From the NCBI GenBank assembly GCA_024277605.1, contig JAJRUU010000184.1, positions 1 to 27,345 on the forward strand: DNA of 27,345 nt, in the 5' to 3' direction. The position numbers were made by a program, and so were the translations under genes. The stretch comes from a bacterium (GTDB lineage Bacteria; SZUA-182; SZUA-191; JAJRXT01). The notes below the pieces were generated by a model. The model made no database searches. It was not told the origin of the DNA and was given only the letters and a program-made list of their open reading frames with translations. Shown here in pieces: positions 8,133-15,251 of this stretch (positions are counted from its first letter, which is position 1; each line of letters opens with the position of its first letter).

Positions 8133-9335
8133 ATGCTATATTCTACTTTAAAGATTCGTGTATTATTGATTACCCTGCTGTTTTGTCTCGCAACCATAGG
8201 GCAAGTCCAGGCCAAACAGCTTACTATTTTATATACCGGAGATACGCACGCGGCCCTCTATCCCTGTGATTGTCCGCTGGCTCCCAATGGGGGGATAGCC
8301 CGGCGGGCCAGCGCCATCCGGCACATACGAGATGGAACCCCAAATGTTTTGCTGCTGGACTCCGGGGGAGCCTGTGCCGGCGGTATGTATGACGAGCATA
8401 CCGGGGGGATAGCATTGGATAAAGCCCGCACCCGGCTCTATCTTAAGGCAATGCAGCAGATGGGATATGCTGCCCTGGCCTTAGGGGACGATGAATTGGG
8501 ATTTGGGCTTGATTTTCTGCAAAGTATTAATACTTCGTCGACGATGAAAATTTTATCAGCTAACGCCTTTGACAGCGCAAGCGCTAAGTTAATCGCCGCT
8601 CCTTATATAATGAAGCATATAGACGATACACAGATAGCGCTCATCGGGCTTACCCCGGCTGGGGTTCCGCTTGAGATGGAAATCCGGGAACCGCTTGCAA
8701 GCTTAAGGCAGACGCTGATGCAGATAAAAGAAAAGCATAAACCCGACCTGCTAATTGTCTTAAGCCATTTGGGAGAAGAAAAGTCGCGAGAACTGCTACA
8801 TGAATTCCCCGAAGTTAATATCTTGATAAACGGGCATAGCAAGAATTCTCTGGAAATGTCAGAGCAGATAGGCTCCAGTCTGCTGCTTCAGTTTAGTTTC
8901 CAGGGGCGCAAGCTGGGCAGGCTGGATATAGAGCTCGATGAGAATAATAACGTCGTTGATTATAAACCCCAATATATAAATATGAGTGCGGAAATTGCCG
9001 ATGATGTTAATATGTCGGCGCTGCTTGAGGAGTTCAAACCCGTTGCGCAACTGGCTCGGGTTGCCATAGATTTTTATGTTATGTATGGTTGCCCCTACTG
9101 CCGGGAAGCCGAGGGGGTAATGCAGCAGGTAGTAGCTGAACTGGGCGATAAGCTGGATCTGGCGCTGTACTTTGTCCCTCATGGGGAGGAATTTGACGCC
9201 CGGGAAGTTACGGAGACTAAAGTAAACTTGCTTATCTTAAATATTCCCCAAATAAATTCTGGGACTATTTCGAGTGCCGCCATCAAGAAATTTCCGGGAT
9301 GTCCTGGCAAAACTGTGCCGCTGAATCCGGCATAG
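8133..9335 (+). CDS. Secreted metallophosphatase plus first half of a thioredoxin-like domain (5' part of a frameshifted gene)
   Basis: A signal peptide (cleavage near residue 27, VQA-KQ) is followed by a 5'-nucleotidase/UshA-SoxB-like metallophosphatase fold. Metal-site motifs are YTGDTH (D37, H39), LLLDSGG (D76), VLSHLG and INGHSKN. The usual GNHE is replaced by GDDE at 118-121. PCDC with GGIARRA after it looks like a subgroup signature rather than plain decay, by my recollection of the family. After about residue 310 comes a DsbA/thioredoxin start with CPYC at 320-323. This frame departs from the fold after about residue 363 (base 9221) and stops at 9335. The frame one base back continues the domain into the next ORF. 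Native function is likely periplasmic phosphoesterase plus disulfide or thiol redox. There is no clear ribosome binding site; TATAAA at 8118-8123 sits at leaderless distance from the ATG. Confidence 0.8.
   Translation: MLYSTLKIRVLLITLLFCLATIGQVQAKQLTILYTGDTHAALYPCDCPLAPNGGIARRASAIRHIRDGTPNVLLLDSGGACAGGMYDEHTGGIALDKARTRLYLKAMQQMGYAALALGDDELGFGLDFLQSINTSSTMKILSANAFDSASAKLIAAPYIMKHIDDTQIALIGLTPAGVPLEMEIREPLASLRQTLMQIKEKHKPDLLIVLSHLGEEKSRELLHEFPEVNILINGHSKNSLEMSEQIGSSLLLQFSFQGRKLGRLDIELDENNNVVDYKPQYINMSAEIADDVNMSALLEEFKPVAQLARVAIDFYVMYGCPYCREAEGVMQQVVAELGDKLDLALYFVPHGEEFDAREVTETKVNLLILNIPQINSGTISSAAIKKFPGCPGKTVPLNPA
9216..9226 (+). other. Site of a -1 frameshift joining 8133-9335 to 9299-10477
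   Basis: Upstream of 9221 the thioredoxin-like domain reads in the frame of 8133. From 9221 on, the frame of the next ORF gives a natural continuation, LAYLKYSPNKFWDYFECRHQE, then SWQNCAAESGID. That is the standard distal half of DsbA-family domains. In this second frame a TAA lies at 9218-9220, so the switch cannot be earlier. One extra A in the AAA at 9219-9221 would restore a single frame of about 781 codons. No classical XXXYYYZ slippery heptamer is present, so an indel or a consensus error is more likely than programmed frameshifting. Confidence 0.75.
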
Positions 9336-10477
9336 ATATTAGCCGGATAGAGAACGCACTGGCCAGTGGTCAGGGGGAGGAGTTGCTGAGTCGAAACCTC
9401 AAGCAGGTCAGTAAATCACGAGTTTCCACAACGCCTACGCTGTTTATCAATCATAAACCTTACTCCGGGAGGATTGAGTTAGCGGAATTGATAAAACATA
9501 TCTGCCAGCAACTGCCTGTGGCGGAGAGTAATACAGCCTGTGCAGAAATTCCCGAATGCTCAAGCGATCAGGATTGTTCTAAGCCGGACATGATTGGCAG
9601 TTGCGAATCGGCCGGCACCAAACAGGCAAAGTGTGATTTTAAGTCGGCGGTAGAATTTCCATTGACTATAGTGCACGATGCAGGAAATATGATTTCTCCC
9701 GCTATAAGTAATACGCCTGATCCCCTTGAATGGATCAGGCAATTATTTCCAGGGATAAATACAAAATATGTCACCGCCGACTCCATCTCAGGGAAAAGCC
9801 TTATTGAGGAATATCACCTGAACCGATTGCCGGCCTACCTATTTGGCAAAGCAGCGCTTAAAGCCAAAAACATTGATCAATTAAAAGAAGAGCTGACATT
9901 CGTCAAGGATCAATTTGTTTTGTCACCCGCACTGGCTAACGCTATGCTTTATATAAACCGAACACCTGAGCCGGGACAAATAAGTTTCCTGTTTTCTCCC
10001 CTGTCCCCTAAATCTAATCTGGTGTTACAAAATATTTATGATATTATTATGCGCGAGCATCCAACGCTAGGGTTTCAAGTACGTTATTTGATAAAACGCA
10101 ACTCACCCGAAAGTTTTGCTGCTGTGGGAGGCCTGGCTGAGTTGGAGGAAATCCGCCGCCAATTAATCATCCAACGGGATCATGCGGAAAAGTTTAAAGC
10201 GTATATAAAACTGCGGGGAAAGAATCCCGCCAGTTCCTATTGGGAACAGCCATTACTGGAATTGGGGCTTGATCCGGGTCAGATTAAGCAAAAGGCTCAA
10301 TCAAAGGCTGCCGATAAATTACTGGCTAAGGAGGCCGATTATCTGGAAGGACTGGAGCTTAGTCCAGCGCCCCTGTTTTTAGTTAACAACCAGGAATTAG
10401 TGTTACTACAAAATAGCCAACAGTTTAAAGAACTGCTGCATCAACTGCGAACCCGGGAGACACAGCGTGCACCTTAA
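9299..10477 (+). CDS. Thioredoxin/DsbA-like tandem domains (3' part of a frameshifted gene)
   Basis: The ATG at 9299 is internal to a domain: the same frame is open back to 9221 and supplies the missing distal part of the CPYC thioredoxin domain of the upstream ORF. In this part SWQNCAAESGID and the cis-Pro loop STTPTLFINHKPY are visible. A cysteine-rich linker (about residues 80-112, seven Cys) follows. A second thioredoxin-like stretch (about 120-215) has no CXXC. A third DsbA-like stretch (about 220-385) has its expected active site replaced by FSPLSPKS, but keeps a distal cis-Pro-like SPAPLFLVNN. So two of three thioredoxin folds look redox-dead. The lack of a signal peptide here agrees with this not being a separate gene. 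It overlaps the next gene by 11 nt. Confidence 0.72.
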   Translation: MSWQNCAAESGIDISRIENALASGQGEELLSRNLKQVSKSRVSTTPTLFINHKPYSGRIELAELIKHICQQLPVAESNTACAEIPECSSDQDCSKPDMIGSCESAGTKQAKCDFKSAVEFPLTIVHDAGNMISPAISNTPDPLEWIRQLFPGINTKYVTADSISGKSLIEEYHLNRLPAYLFGKAALKAKNIDQLKEELTFVKDQFVLSPALANAMLYINRTPEPGQISFLFSPLSPKSNLVLQNIYDIIMREHPTLGFQVRYLIKRNSPESFAAVGGLAELEEIRRQLIIQRDHAEKFKAYIKLRGKNPASSYWEQPLLELGLDPGQIKQKAQSKAADKLLAKEADYLEGLELSPAPLFLVNNQELVLLQNSQQFKELLHQLRTRETQRAP

Positions 10478-10874
10478 GTCAAGATATAGAATTATCATCA
10501 TTTTGGGACTTGTTTGGTTTGCTTTTGGCTGTTCTGTCAAAACCAAACCAAACATTTATTCTCCGAGCGTATCATATGATATAAGCCCTTTAGTAGTTAA
10601 ACAAAAACTGGATGCCGGTGAAAAACTTACCTTAATGGATGTTCGTCAGCCGGAGGAATATACTCATGGTCATTTGAATGGCGCTATTCTTATCCCCTTA
10701 GGTGAGCTACGAGACCGCTATCGGGAGCTGCCTACCGATCAAGAGATTATTGTTTACTGCCATAGTGGCGGCCGTGGCAGTGTGGCCCTCAGAACATTGC
10801 TTAAGTTAGGCTTTGATGATGTGAAAAACATGAAGGGGGGAATATCCGCCTGGCCCTATCCTGTGGTTAAATAA
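10467..10874 (+). CDS. Rhodanese-domain lipoprotein
   Basis: The protein is 135 aa. The signal peptide ends in a lipobox, FAFGC, so Cys22 would be lipidated and the domain held in the periplasm. The rhodanese fold shows LMDVRQPEEYTHGHLNGAI and the active-site loop YCHSGGR, with Cys98 able to carry a persulfide. Such single-domain rhodaneses move sulfane sulfur or act as sulfur-carrier proteins. The start is GTG 10467 with GGGAG at 10455-10459, inside the end of the previous gene. The next gene overlaps by one base, so translation is likely coupled. Company with a DsbA-like protein suggests an envelope thiol or sulfur role, which is inference. Confidence 0.88.
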   Translation: MHLKSRYRIIIILGLVWFAFGCSVKTKPNIYSPSVSYDISPLVVKQKLDAGEKLTLMDVRQPEEYTHGHLNGAILIPLGELRDRYRELPTDQEIIVYCHSGGRGSVALRTLLKLGFDDVKNMKGGISAWPYPVVK

Positions 10875-11764
10875 TGCAGCTTACGCAGAACTCACCTTAT
10901 CAGCGATTATGTTTAAGGACGATAGCTCTTGTTTTAAGTTTATGCTGTGGTTCCATCTTTTACGGTTGCGCCCTTGCCCCGTCGTATATTGTAGATGGCT
11001 CAAAGCAGCCGGTAACTTTAGTTGATGCCGTCATAGATAAAGATACTACCTGGCAGGGAACCATAATTGTCGCCGGAGAGGTTAAAATACCAAGCGGTAT
11101 CACGCTAATAATTGCCCCCGGTACCCGCATTGAATTTACCCGGCGCGATAATAATCGAGACGGGATAGAAGATAGCGGATTTGAGGTTAACGGACGCTTG
11201 ATCGCCAAGGGAACTAAGCAACAAAATATAGTATTTACCAGCCACTCTCCCCAACCTGCTCCCTCATCCTGGGGAGAGGTTAAAATAGAATACAGTCCGG
11301 GAAGCAGCCTTGAATATTGTCGTTTTGAATATGCCAGTTGGGGGCTGCATATGCATTTTTCTGCGGTAGATATATACAATTGTACCTTTTTAAATAGTGA
11401 AGGTGGCCTGCGCTTCAGAAGCGGCCCCATAAATATAAAGCATAACCTTATTCAACATAATAATACAGGACTGCGCTTTATCCACAGTCAGCCGGTTATC
11501 GAATATAACACCATTTCTGATAATCAAACCGGTATCTTTATCAGGGAGGGTGTGAAACACCCTATTATTAATTATAATAATATTGCCCAAAATAAACACT
11601 ATAACCTGAAGTTAGGTGAAAGCCAGAAAAATTATCTGGATTGTCCGAATAATTGGTGGGGAACTACCGAGCCGGAGCTTATCGATAAATACATCTTCGA
11701 TGAGCAGGATGCCGATTATATAGGCCGGGTTAATTATACTCCTTTTGCCACCCAGGCTTGGTAA
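10874..11764 (+). CDS. Right-handed parallel beta-helix lipoprotein
   Basis: The protein is 296 aa. An N-terminal hydrophobic segment ends in the lipobox-like YGC, giving Cys32 as the likely lipid anchor. The middle reads TWQGTIIVAGEVKIPSGITL and APGTRIEF, the usual opening of NosD/pectate-lyase-like helices. Turns rich in Asn follow (EYCRFEYA, DIYNCTF, IKHNLIQHNNTGL, IEYNTISDNQTGI, INYNNIAQNK). A conserved-looking NNWWGT near the end is common in this group. No catalytic residues can be named; it may bind or cleave polysaccharide, or act as an envelope scaffold. It is translationally coupled to the rhodanese gene through TAATG. Confidence 0.82.
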   Translation: MQLTQNSPYQRLCLRTIALVLSLCCGSIFYGCALAPSYIVDGSKQPVTLVDAVIDKDTTWQGTIIVAGEVKIPSGITLIIAPGTRIEFTRRDNNRDGIEDSGFEVNGRLIAKGTKQQNIVFTSHSPQPAPSSWGEVKIEYSPGSSLEYCRFEYASWGLHMHFSAVDIYNCTFLNSEGGLRFRSGPINIKHNLIQHNNTGLRFIHSQPVIEYNTISDNQTGIFIREGVKHPIINYNNIAQNKHYNLKLGESQKNYLDCPNNWWGTTEPELIDKYIFDEQDADYIGRVNYTPFATQAW

Positions 11765-11770
11765 TTACAT

Positions 11771-13105
11771 ATGTCCGATTGCAAACAAACATACCAGCAG
11801 AAAACCCCTGAATCACGTGCGCTTTATGAGCGGGCCGAGGCGGTTATGCCGGGGGGGGTCTGCCATAATCTACGCTATCATCCTCCATATCCGGTTTATA
11901 TCAGCCGGGCCTGCGGCTCTCGTTTCTGGGATGTGGACGACAATGAGTACCTTGATTTTTGGCAGGGGCACTACAGCCATATCCTGGGGCACTCTCCCCC
12001 ACATATAGTCGGCCAGATTGAGAAGTTGTTGGCTAGCGGTGTGATGCATAGCGGTGTGGTCAATCCCATGGAGGTGGAGCTGGCAGAGCTGGTGTGTGAG
12101 CTTATATCTTCGGCCCAAAAGGTGAGATTCTGCTGCTCGGGTACGGAGGCGGCTATGTATGCAGTACGGATAGCCCGGGCGTATACCAATCGCCCCAAGA
12201 TTATTAAAATTCAGGGCGGCTGGCATGGGGCCGGTAGTGATTTGTTGTTCGGGGTATTTAAGCCCTATGATATGCCGGATTCACTGGGGCTACTTGAAAA
12301 AAACGCTGAAAACGTAATTACGATCCCGTTTAATGACCCACAGGCCGCCAGCGCTGCCATTCGTAAGCACGGGGCAGAGTTAGCCGGGGTAATCATGGAA
12401 CCGATTGCCGGGGGGGGGGGCTTTATCGCCGCAAGTATAGACTTTCTGGCTGCCATTCGCGAAGAAACCCAAAAAGTTGGCGCCGTGCTTATTTATGATG
12501 AGATTATTTCCGGCTTTCGGGTAGCCTTGGGAGGAGCACAAGCGCTGTTAGGGGTTGAACCTGACCTGACCGTATTGGGTAAAGTCTTGGGGGGTGGTTG
12601 GCCGATTGGAGCGGTGGCCGGGCAGTCTCACATTATGGACATATGCAATCCCCTGCTCCATTCCAATAAATGGGAGAGGGCAATGATCGGAGGAGGAACT
12701 TTTTCCTGCTTGCCGGCCAGTATGACCGCCGGGGTAAGTATGCTGCGCTATTTAAAGCAGCAGGCCGCAAGACTATATCCACAATTGGCCGAAGTCGGCG
12801 AGACTCTACGCTCAAAAATTGAGCAGACCTTTGCCCAAAATGGGGTATATGCCAAATGCACCGGCATCGGTTCGCTGTTTATGACCCACTTTCCCAAAGA
12901 CAAGCAAGTAAAACTGGACAATCCATATGCGATTTCCTACGTGACCGATGTAGATAAGCGTGAGGTAAAACTAAAAACACTTCTATTGAGTAAAGGCGTA
13001 TATGTCATGCATGGCGGAGGCGCTCTTTCCAGCCGGCACAGCCATGACGATATAGATTTTTTTATCGCCAAACTAGACGAAATCGCTAAGCAGATGATAG
13101 ATTGA
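11771..13105 (+). CDS. Glutamate-1-semialdehyde 2,1-aminomutase-like PLP enzyme (class III aminotransferase)
   Basis: The 444-aa protein has the class III aminotransferase fold. FCCSGTEAAMYAVRIARA binds the PLP phosphate, GGWHGAGSDL follows, IYDEIISGFR holds the PLP-stacking Asp, and LGKVLGGGWPIGAVAG contains the Schiff-base Lys271. Sequence and length fit the GSAM (HemL) family, which makes 5-aminolevulinate for tetrapyrroles. That would suit the haem proteins just downstream. However, many GSAM-like proteins act on other substrates, so I leave the symbol blank. It begins 6 nt after the previous gene with a weak ribosome binding site. A run of nine or more G at about 12411-12420 codes for a poly-Gly stretch and could be prone to length errors, but the frame is intact. 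Confidence 0.85.
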   Translation: MSDCKQTYQQKTPESRALYERAEAVMPGGVCHNLRYHPPYPVYISRACGSRFWDVDDNEYLDFWQGHYSHILGHSPPHIVGQIEKLLASGVMHSGVVNPMEVELAELVCELISSAQKVRFCCSGTEAAMYAVRIARAYTNRPKIIKIQGGWHGAGSDLLFGVFKPYDMPDSLGLLEKNAENVITIPFNDPQAASAAIRKHGAELAGVIMEPIAGGGGFIAASIDFLAAIREETQKVGAVLIYDEIISGFRVALGGAQALLGVEPDLTVLGKVLGGGWPIGAVAGQSHIMDICNPLLHSNKWERAMIGGGTFSCLPASMTAGVSMLRYLKQQAARLYPQLAEVGETLRSKIEQTFAQNGVYAKCTGIGSLFMTHFPKDKQVKLDNPYAISYVTDVDKREVKLKTLLLSKGVYVMHGGGALSSRHSHDDIDFFIAKLDEIAKQMID

Positions 13106-13133
13106 TTCTTGTTATAAAATAGCTGGTTTTGAC

Positions 13134-13161
13134 TTGAAATGTTTTTTTAATGTGTTATACT
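13134..13161 (+). promoter_or_regulatory. Extended -10 promoter for the first cytochrome gene
   Basis: TTGAAA at 13134-13139 and TATACT at 13156-13161 are 16 nt apart. TG one base before the -10 box makes it an extended -10 site. The predicted start leaves a leader of about 180 nt before the ATG at 13351. That length is unusual and is mirrored in front of the second cytochrome. In this leader I see no known riboswitch. Confidence 0.6.
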
Positions 13162-13350
13162 ATGTTACTATATTATATGGTTATTTTTCCATGATGGTTG
13201 TGTTAACCGGCTTAATAGTATGAACTGTAATTTTAATAATTCCATGTATTTGGATTAAGGGGGTGGTGGCGAGCAGATTCATAGGGAGATTGTACCATAA
13301 CGGTAATTGTAGAAAATGTCGTCTATTTTATGAACGGAGGAAAATAGATA

Positions 13351-13818
13351 ATGAAGAAGAAATGGCTTAGTTTAGGGCTGGTAGCGGCCCTAGCGGTTGT
13401 AGTAGCAGTTCCTGCTGGATGGGCATTGGATAAGGGTCCCGATACGATAGACATAAATGCCCAGAAAACACACTCAGATGTTATTACTAAAAAAGACAAA
13501 AAATCTGTGCTTGGGTTTAAACACCATAAGCATCAGGATGAATTCCTAATGGGTAATGCAGAATACGCTAAATTTAAATATACCGATGATTATACCTGTG
13601 CGGCCTGTCACCATACGAATAAAGCTGGCGAGCAGCCGGGAAGTTGTTTAAAATGTAAAGATGTCAATAAGATGCTGGATAAAGTAGGCGGGAAGAAGAA
13701 GTTTGAAAAGATTTATCATAAGACCTGCCGCGACGCCTGTCACAAAAAGATGGATAAAGCCGGCAAGAAAACCGGTCCCACTAAATGTAAGGGATGCCAT
13801 CCTAAGAAAAAGAAATAG
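13351..13818 (+). CDS. Cytochrome c3/c7-like multiheme protein, paralogue 1
   Basis: The 155-aa precursor has a Sec signal peptide ending AGWA at residue 25. Haem-binding motifs are CAACH (83-87), a CX3CH variant CRDACH (126-131) and CKGCH (146-150). Where class III cytochromes carry their second haem there is CLKCK (99-103), with Lys in place of His. Candidate distal ligands are His 58, 59 and 61 in GFKHHKH, His88 and His123, enough for three bis-His haems. By family knowledge these are small periplasmic electron carriers. It is very lysine-rich, with a KKKK C-terminus, so likely strongly basic. GGAGG at 13336-13340 sets the start. A strong terminator follows at 13851-13909, so it is probably monocistronic. 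Confidence 0.9.
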   Translation: MKKKWLSLGLVAALAVVVAVPAGWALDKGPDTIDINAQKTHSDVITKKDKKSVLGFKHHKHQDEFLMGNAEYAKFKYTDDYTCAACHHTNKAGEQPGSCLKCKDVNKMLDKVGGKKKFEKIYHKTCRDACHKKMDKAGKKTGPTKCKGCHPKKKK

Positions 13819-13850
13819 GAATTTATATAAGTAAGTTCCTATGTTATATT

Positions 13851-13909
13851 GGGGGCAATCGGTATATAGGCTATAATGATAATTCCTATGTATTGGTTGT
13901 CCCCTTTTT
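13851..13909 (+). terminator. Intrinsic terminator after the first cytochrome gene
   Basis: The arms 13851-13870 and 13885-13904 pair along all 20 positions, using five G-U wobbles, with a 14-nt loop. Five T follow directly. Because the wobbles pair only in the + strand RNA, it acts for + transcription. The rest of the gap to 14366 is AT-rich and holds a possible -10 box at 14180-14185 and the second cytochrome's leader. Confidence 0.85.
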
Positions 13910-14179
13910 CAATATACCCTCAAGCTATTGATCAACCACCAATTTTTACCCTCACATAGCACCTCCGGTTATCCTGTATGTGCCTCTATATTCCAATCCC
14001 TACCTGGCACATTGTGGCACAAAAGCCCTTCCTGGATACCGCTCTATGGCATATACGCCATATCCATTAATTACCACTCGCCTGTTTTTTTATAAATCTA
14101 ACCCTATAGACACATAACTCATTGAATAATAGCACGTAATATGTTTTTTTCAAAATAATGTTTAATTTTAACTTAAGGG

Positions 14180-14185
14180 TATAAT
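14180..14185 (+). promoter_or_regulatory. Possible -10 box for the second cytochrome gene
   Basis: TATAAT matches the -10 consensus exactly but has no recognisable -35 box at 16-18 nt. It would give a leader of about 175 nt, nearly the same as for the first cytochrome. A sigma70 site helped by an activator is possible. Confidence 0.35.
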
Positions 14186-14366
14186 AATTGCTAACTATGT
14201 GTACATTACCGTAGGTATAAAACAATTGGGAATCCAAGTATAAACTTAAATTACGATAAAGGCGTTTAACTGTTTGGGAGGAGGTGATTATAAGGGCGGA
14301 AGTGGCATTTAGTTAAAACGAACATGATAAACACTATATTTTTTAGTTGAAATGGGAGAATAGCAC

Positions 14367-14831
14367 ATGCAAAAGAAATGGTTACGTATGGGAGTTGTTA
14401 CAGTATTAGGTGTTTTTTTGGTAGTTCCCGCAAGCTGGGCGTTAGACAAAGGTCCCGAAAAAATAGATATAAATGCCCAGAAAACGCACTCAGATGTTAT
14501 TACTAAAAAAGACAAGAAATCTGTGCTTGGGTTTACTCATCAAAAGCATGCGGATGAGTATTTAAAAGGTAATGCAGAATACGCTAAGTATAAATATACC
14601 GATGATTATACTTGTGCCGGCTGCCACCATACCAGCAAGGCCGGTGAGCAACCGGGAAGTTGTTTAAAGTGTAAGGATATTGACAAAAAGCTGAAAAAAG
14701 TAGGCGGAGCCAAGAAATTCGAGAAGATATATCACAAAAACTGTAAGACCTGTCATAAAAAAATGGATAAAGCCGGCAAGAAGACCGGCCCTACTAAATG
14801 TGCTGGTTGCCATCCTAAGAAAAAGAAATAG
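14367..14831 (+). CDS. Cytochrome c3/c7-like multiheme protein, paralogue 2
   Basis: The 154-aa precursor has a signal peptide ending ASWA at residue 25. Haem motifs are CAGCH (83-87), CKTCH (126-130) and CAGCH (145-149), all canonical here, plus the same non-canonical CLKCK at 99-103. Distal histidine candidates are 58 and 61 in GFTHQKH, His88 and His123. It is a close paralogue of the protein at 13351-13818: about 70 bp encoding residues 35-57 differ at only about three positions, while signal peptides and other parts differ more. ATG 14367 has GGGAG about 9 nt upstream. A candidate structured RNA and a terminator follow the stop. It is likely a periplasmic electron carrier; partners are not in the window. 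Confidence 0.9.
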   Translation: MQKKWLRMGVVTVLGVFLVVPASWALDKGPEKIDINAQKTHSDVITKKDKKSVLGFTHQKHADEYLKGNAEYAKYKYTDDYTCAGCHHTSKAGEQPGSCLKCKDIDKKLKKVGGAKKFEKIYHKNCKTCHKKMDKAGKKTGPTKCAGCHPKKKK

Positions 14832-14840
14832 GTAACGTTA

Positions 14841-15021
14841 TAACCCGAAACATTCGGGGATTGTCCTGGGCGAATCTACCTTTAGTTGAAAATTATAAAT
14901 TTATCAGCTTCCTGATCAGCCGCCTCGGGCAAACATAGCTTTGTTGGACGTTGGCTAATGAACCTTATCTCAAGGGGGATGTCTTGCAAACCCAGACTAA
15001 ATTTATGAATAGATCAGGTTA
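14841..15021 (+). ncRNA. Candidate structured RNA element, copy A
   Basis: This stretch shares two blocks with the minus-strand stretch 20564-20452. The first is a 5' block, TAACCCGAAA then ATTCGGG. The second runs from GGACGTTGGCT through ACCTTATCTCA to TTTATGAATAGATC and GGTTA. The 5' TAACC can pair with the distal GGTTA, or the CCCGAA can pair with the adjacent TTCGGG; the two folds exclude each other. Between lie small hairpins: CAAA/TTTG just before GGACG, CCTT/AAGG around ATCTC, and GTCT/AGAC. It starts 10 nt after the cytochrome stop and ends 20 nt before a terminator, as in a 3' UTR or an attenuating leader for 15252-15452. I match it to no RNA class I know. Confidence 0.45.
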
Positions 15022-15040
15022 AAGCGGTAATGAATTTAGG

Positions 15041-15097
15041 GGCGATTGATTTATAGGCTTTACGTATCAAGCTTTATAAATTAGTCGCCTTTTTTTT
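15041..15097 (+). terminator. Intrinsic terminator after the structured element
   Basis: GGCGATTGATTTATA at 15041-15055 pairs with TATAAATTAGTCGCC at 15075-15089 with two G-U wobbles. Eight T follow. It ends the cytochrome 2/structured-element transcript, or acts as an attenuator before the Xre gene. Confidence 0.82.
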
Positions 15098-15163
15098 GCT
15101 CCATACAAGTGTAACATATACAACACCAATACAGTCTTACATGCCTCTCTTATCCGTTTTTAC

Positions 15164-15213
15164 TTGACACTAATATTACGTTATGTAATGCTTATGGCAT
15201 GTTGCTGCATTAC
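15164..15213 (+). promoter_or_regulatory. Putative promoter and operator of the Xre-type regulator
   Basis: TTGACA at 15164-15169 is a perfect -35 box; the -10 region (TAATGC at 15186-15191, 16 nt away) is poor. Over that region lies an inverted repeat, ATTAC-N5-GTAAT (15175-15189). The half-site extends as GTAATGC (15185-15191), with a reverse copy GCATTAC at 15207-15213. Repeats across the -10 suit autorepression by the encoded helix-turn-helix protein, which is inference. Confidence 0.45.
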
Positions 15214-15251
15214 AGACGTTTCACTATTATTTAAGGCGAAAGGGGGAACCG

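Noticed and set aside
9216..9226. Programmed -1 ribosomal frameshifting
   Set aside because: There is no XXXYYYZ heptamer in frame; the AAA cannot re-pair one base back on TAA. An indel or consensus error fits better.
13263..13370. Small ORF in the first cytochrome leader with AAGGGGG before a GTG, encoding about 34 aa with CRKCR
   Set aside because: It overlaps the cytochrome start, has no counterpart in the second leader, and nothing beyond the G-rich string supports it.
14284..14316. Ten-codon GTG leader ORF in the second cytochrome leader
   Set aside because: The Shine-Dalgarno-like string is too close to the GTG and the peptide has no pattern.
14920..14960. GGGCAAAC followed by GGACG, which recalls a c-di-GMP-I (GEMM) riboswitch
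   Set aside because: The remaining GEMM core, including the GGTAGC part, is absent, and copy B lacks GGGCAAAC.
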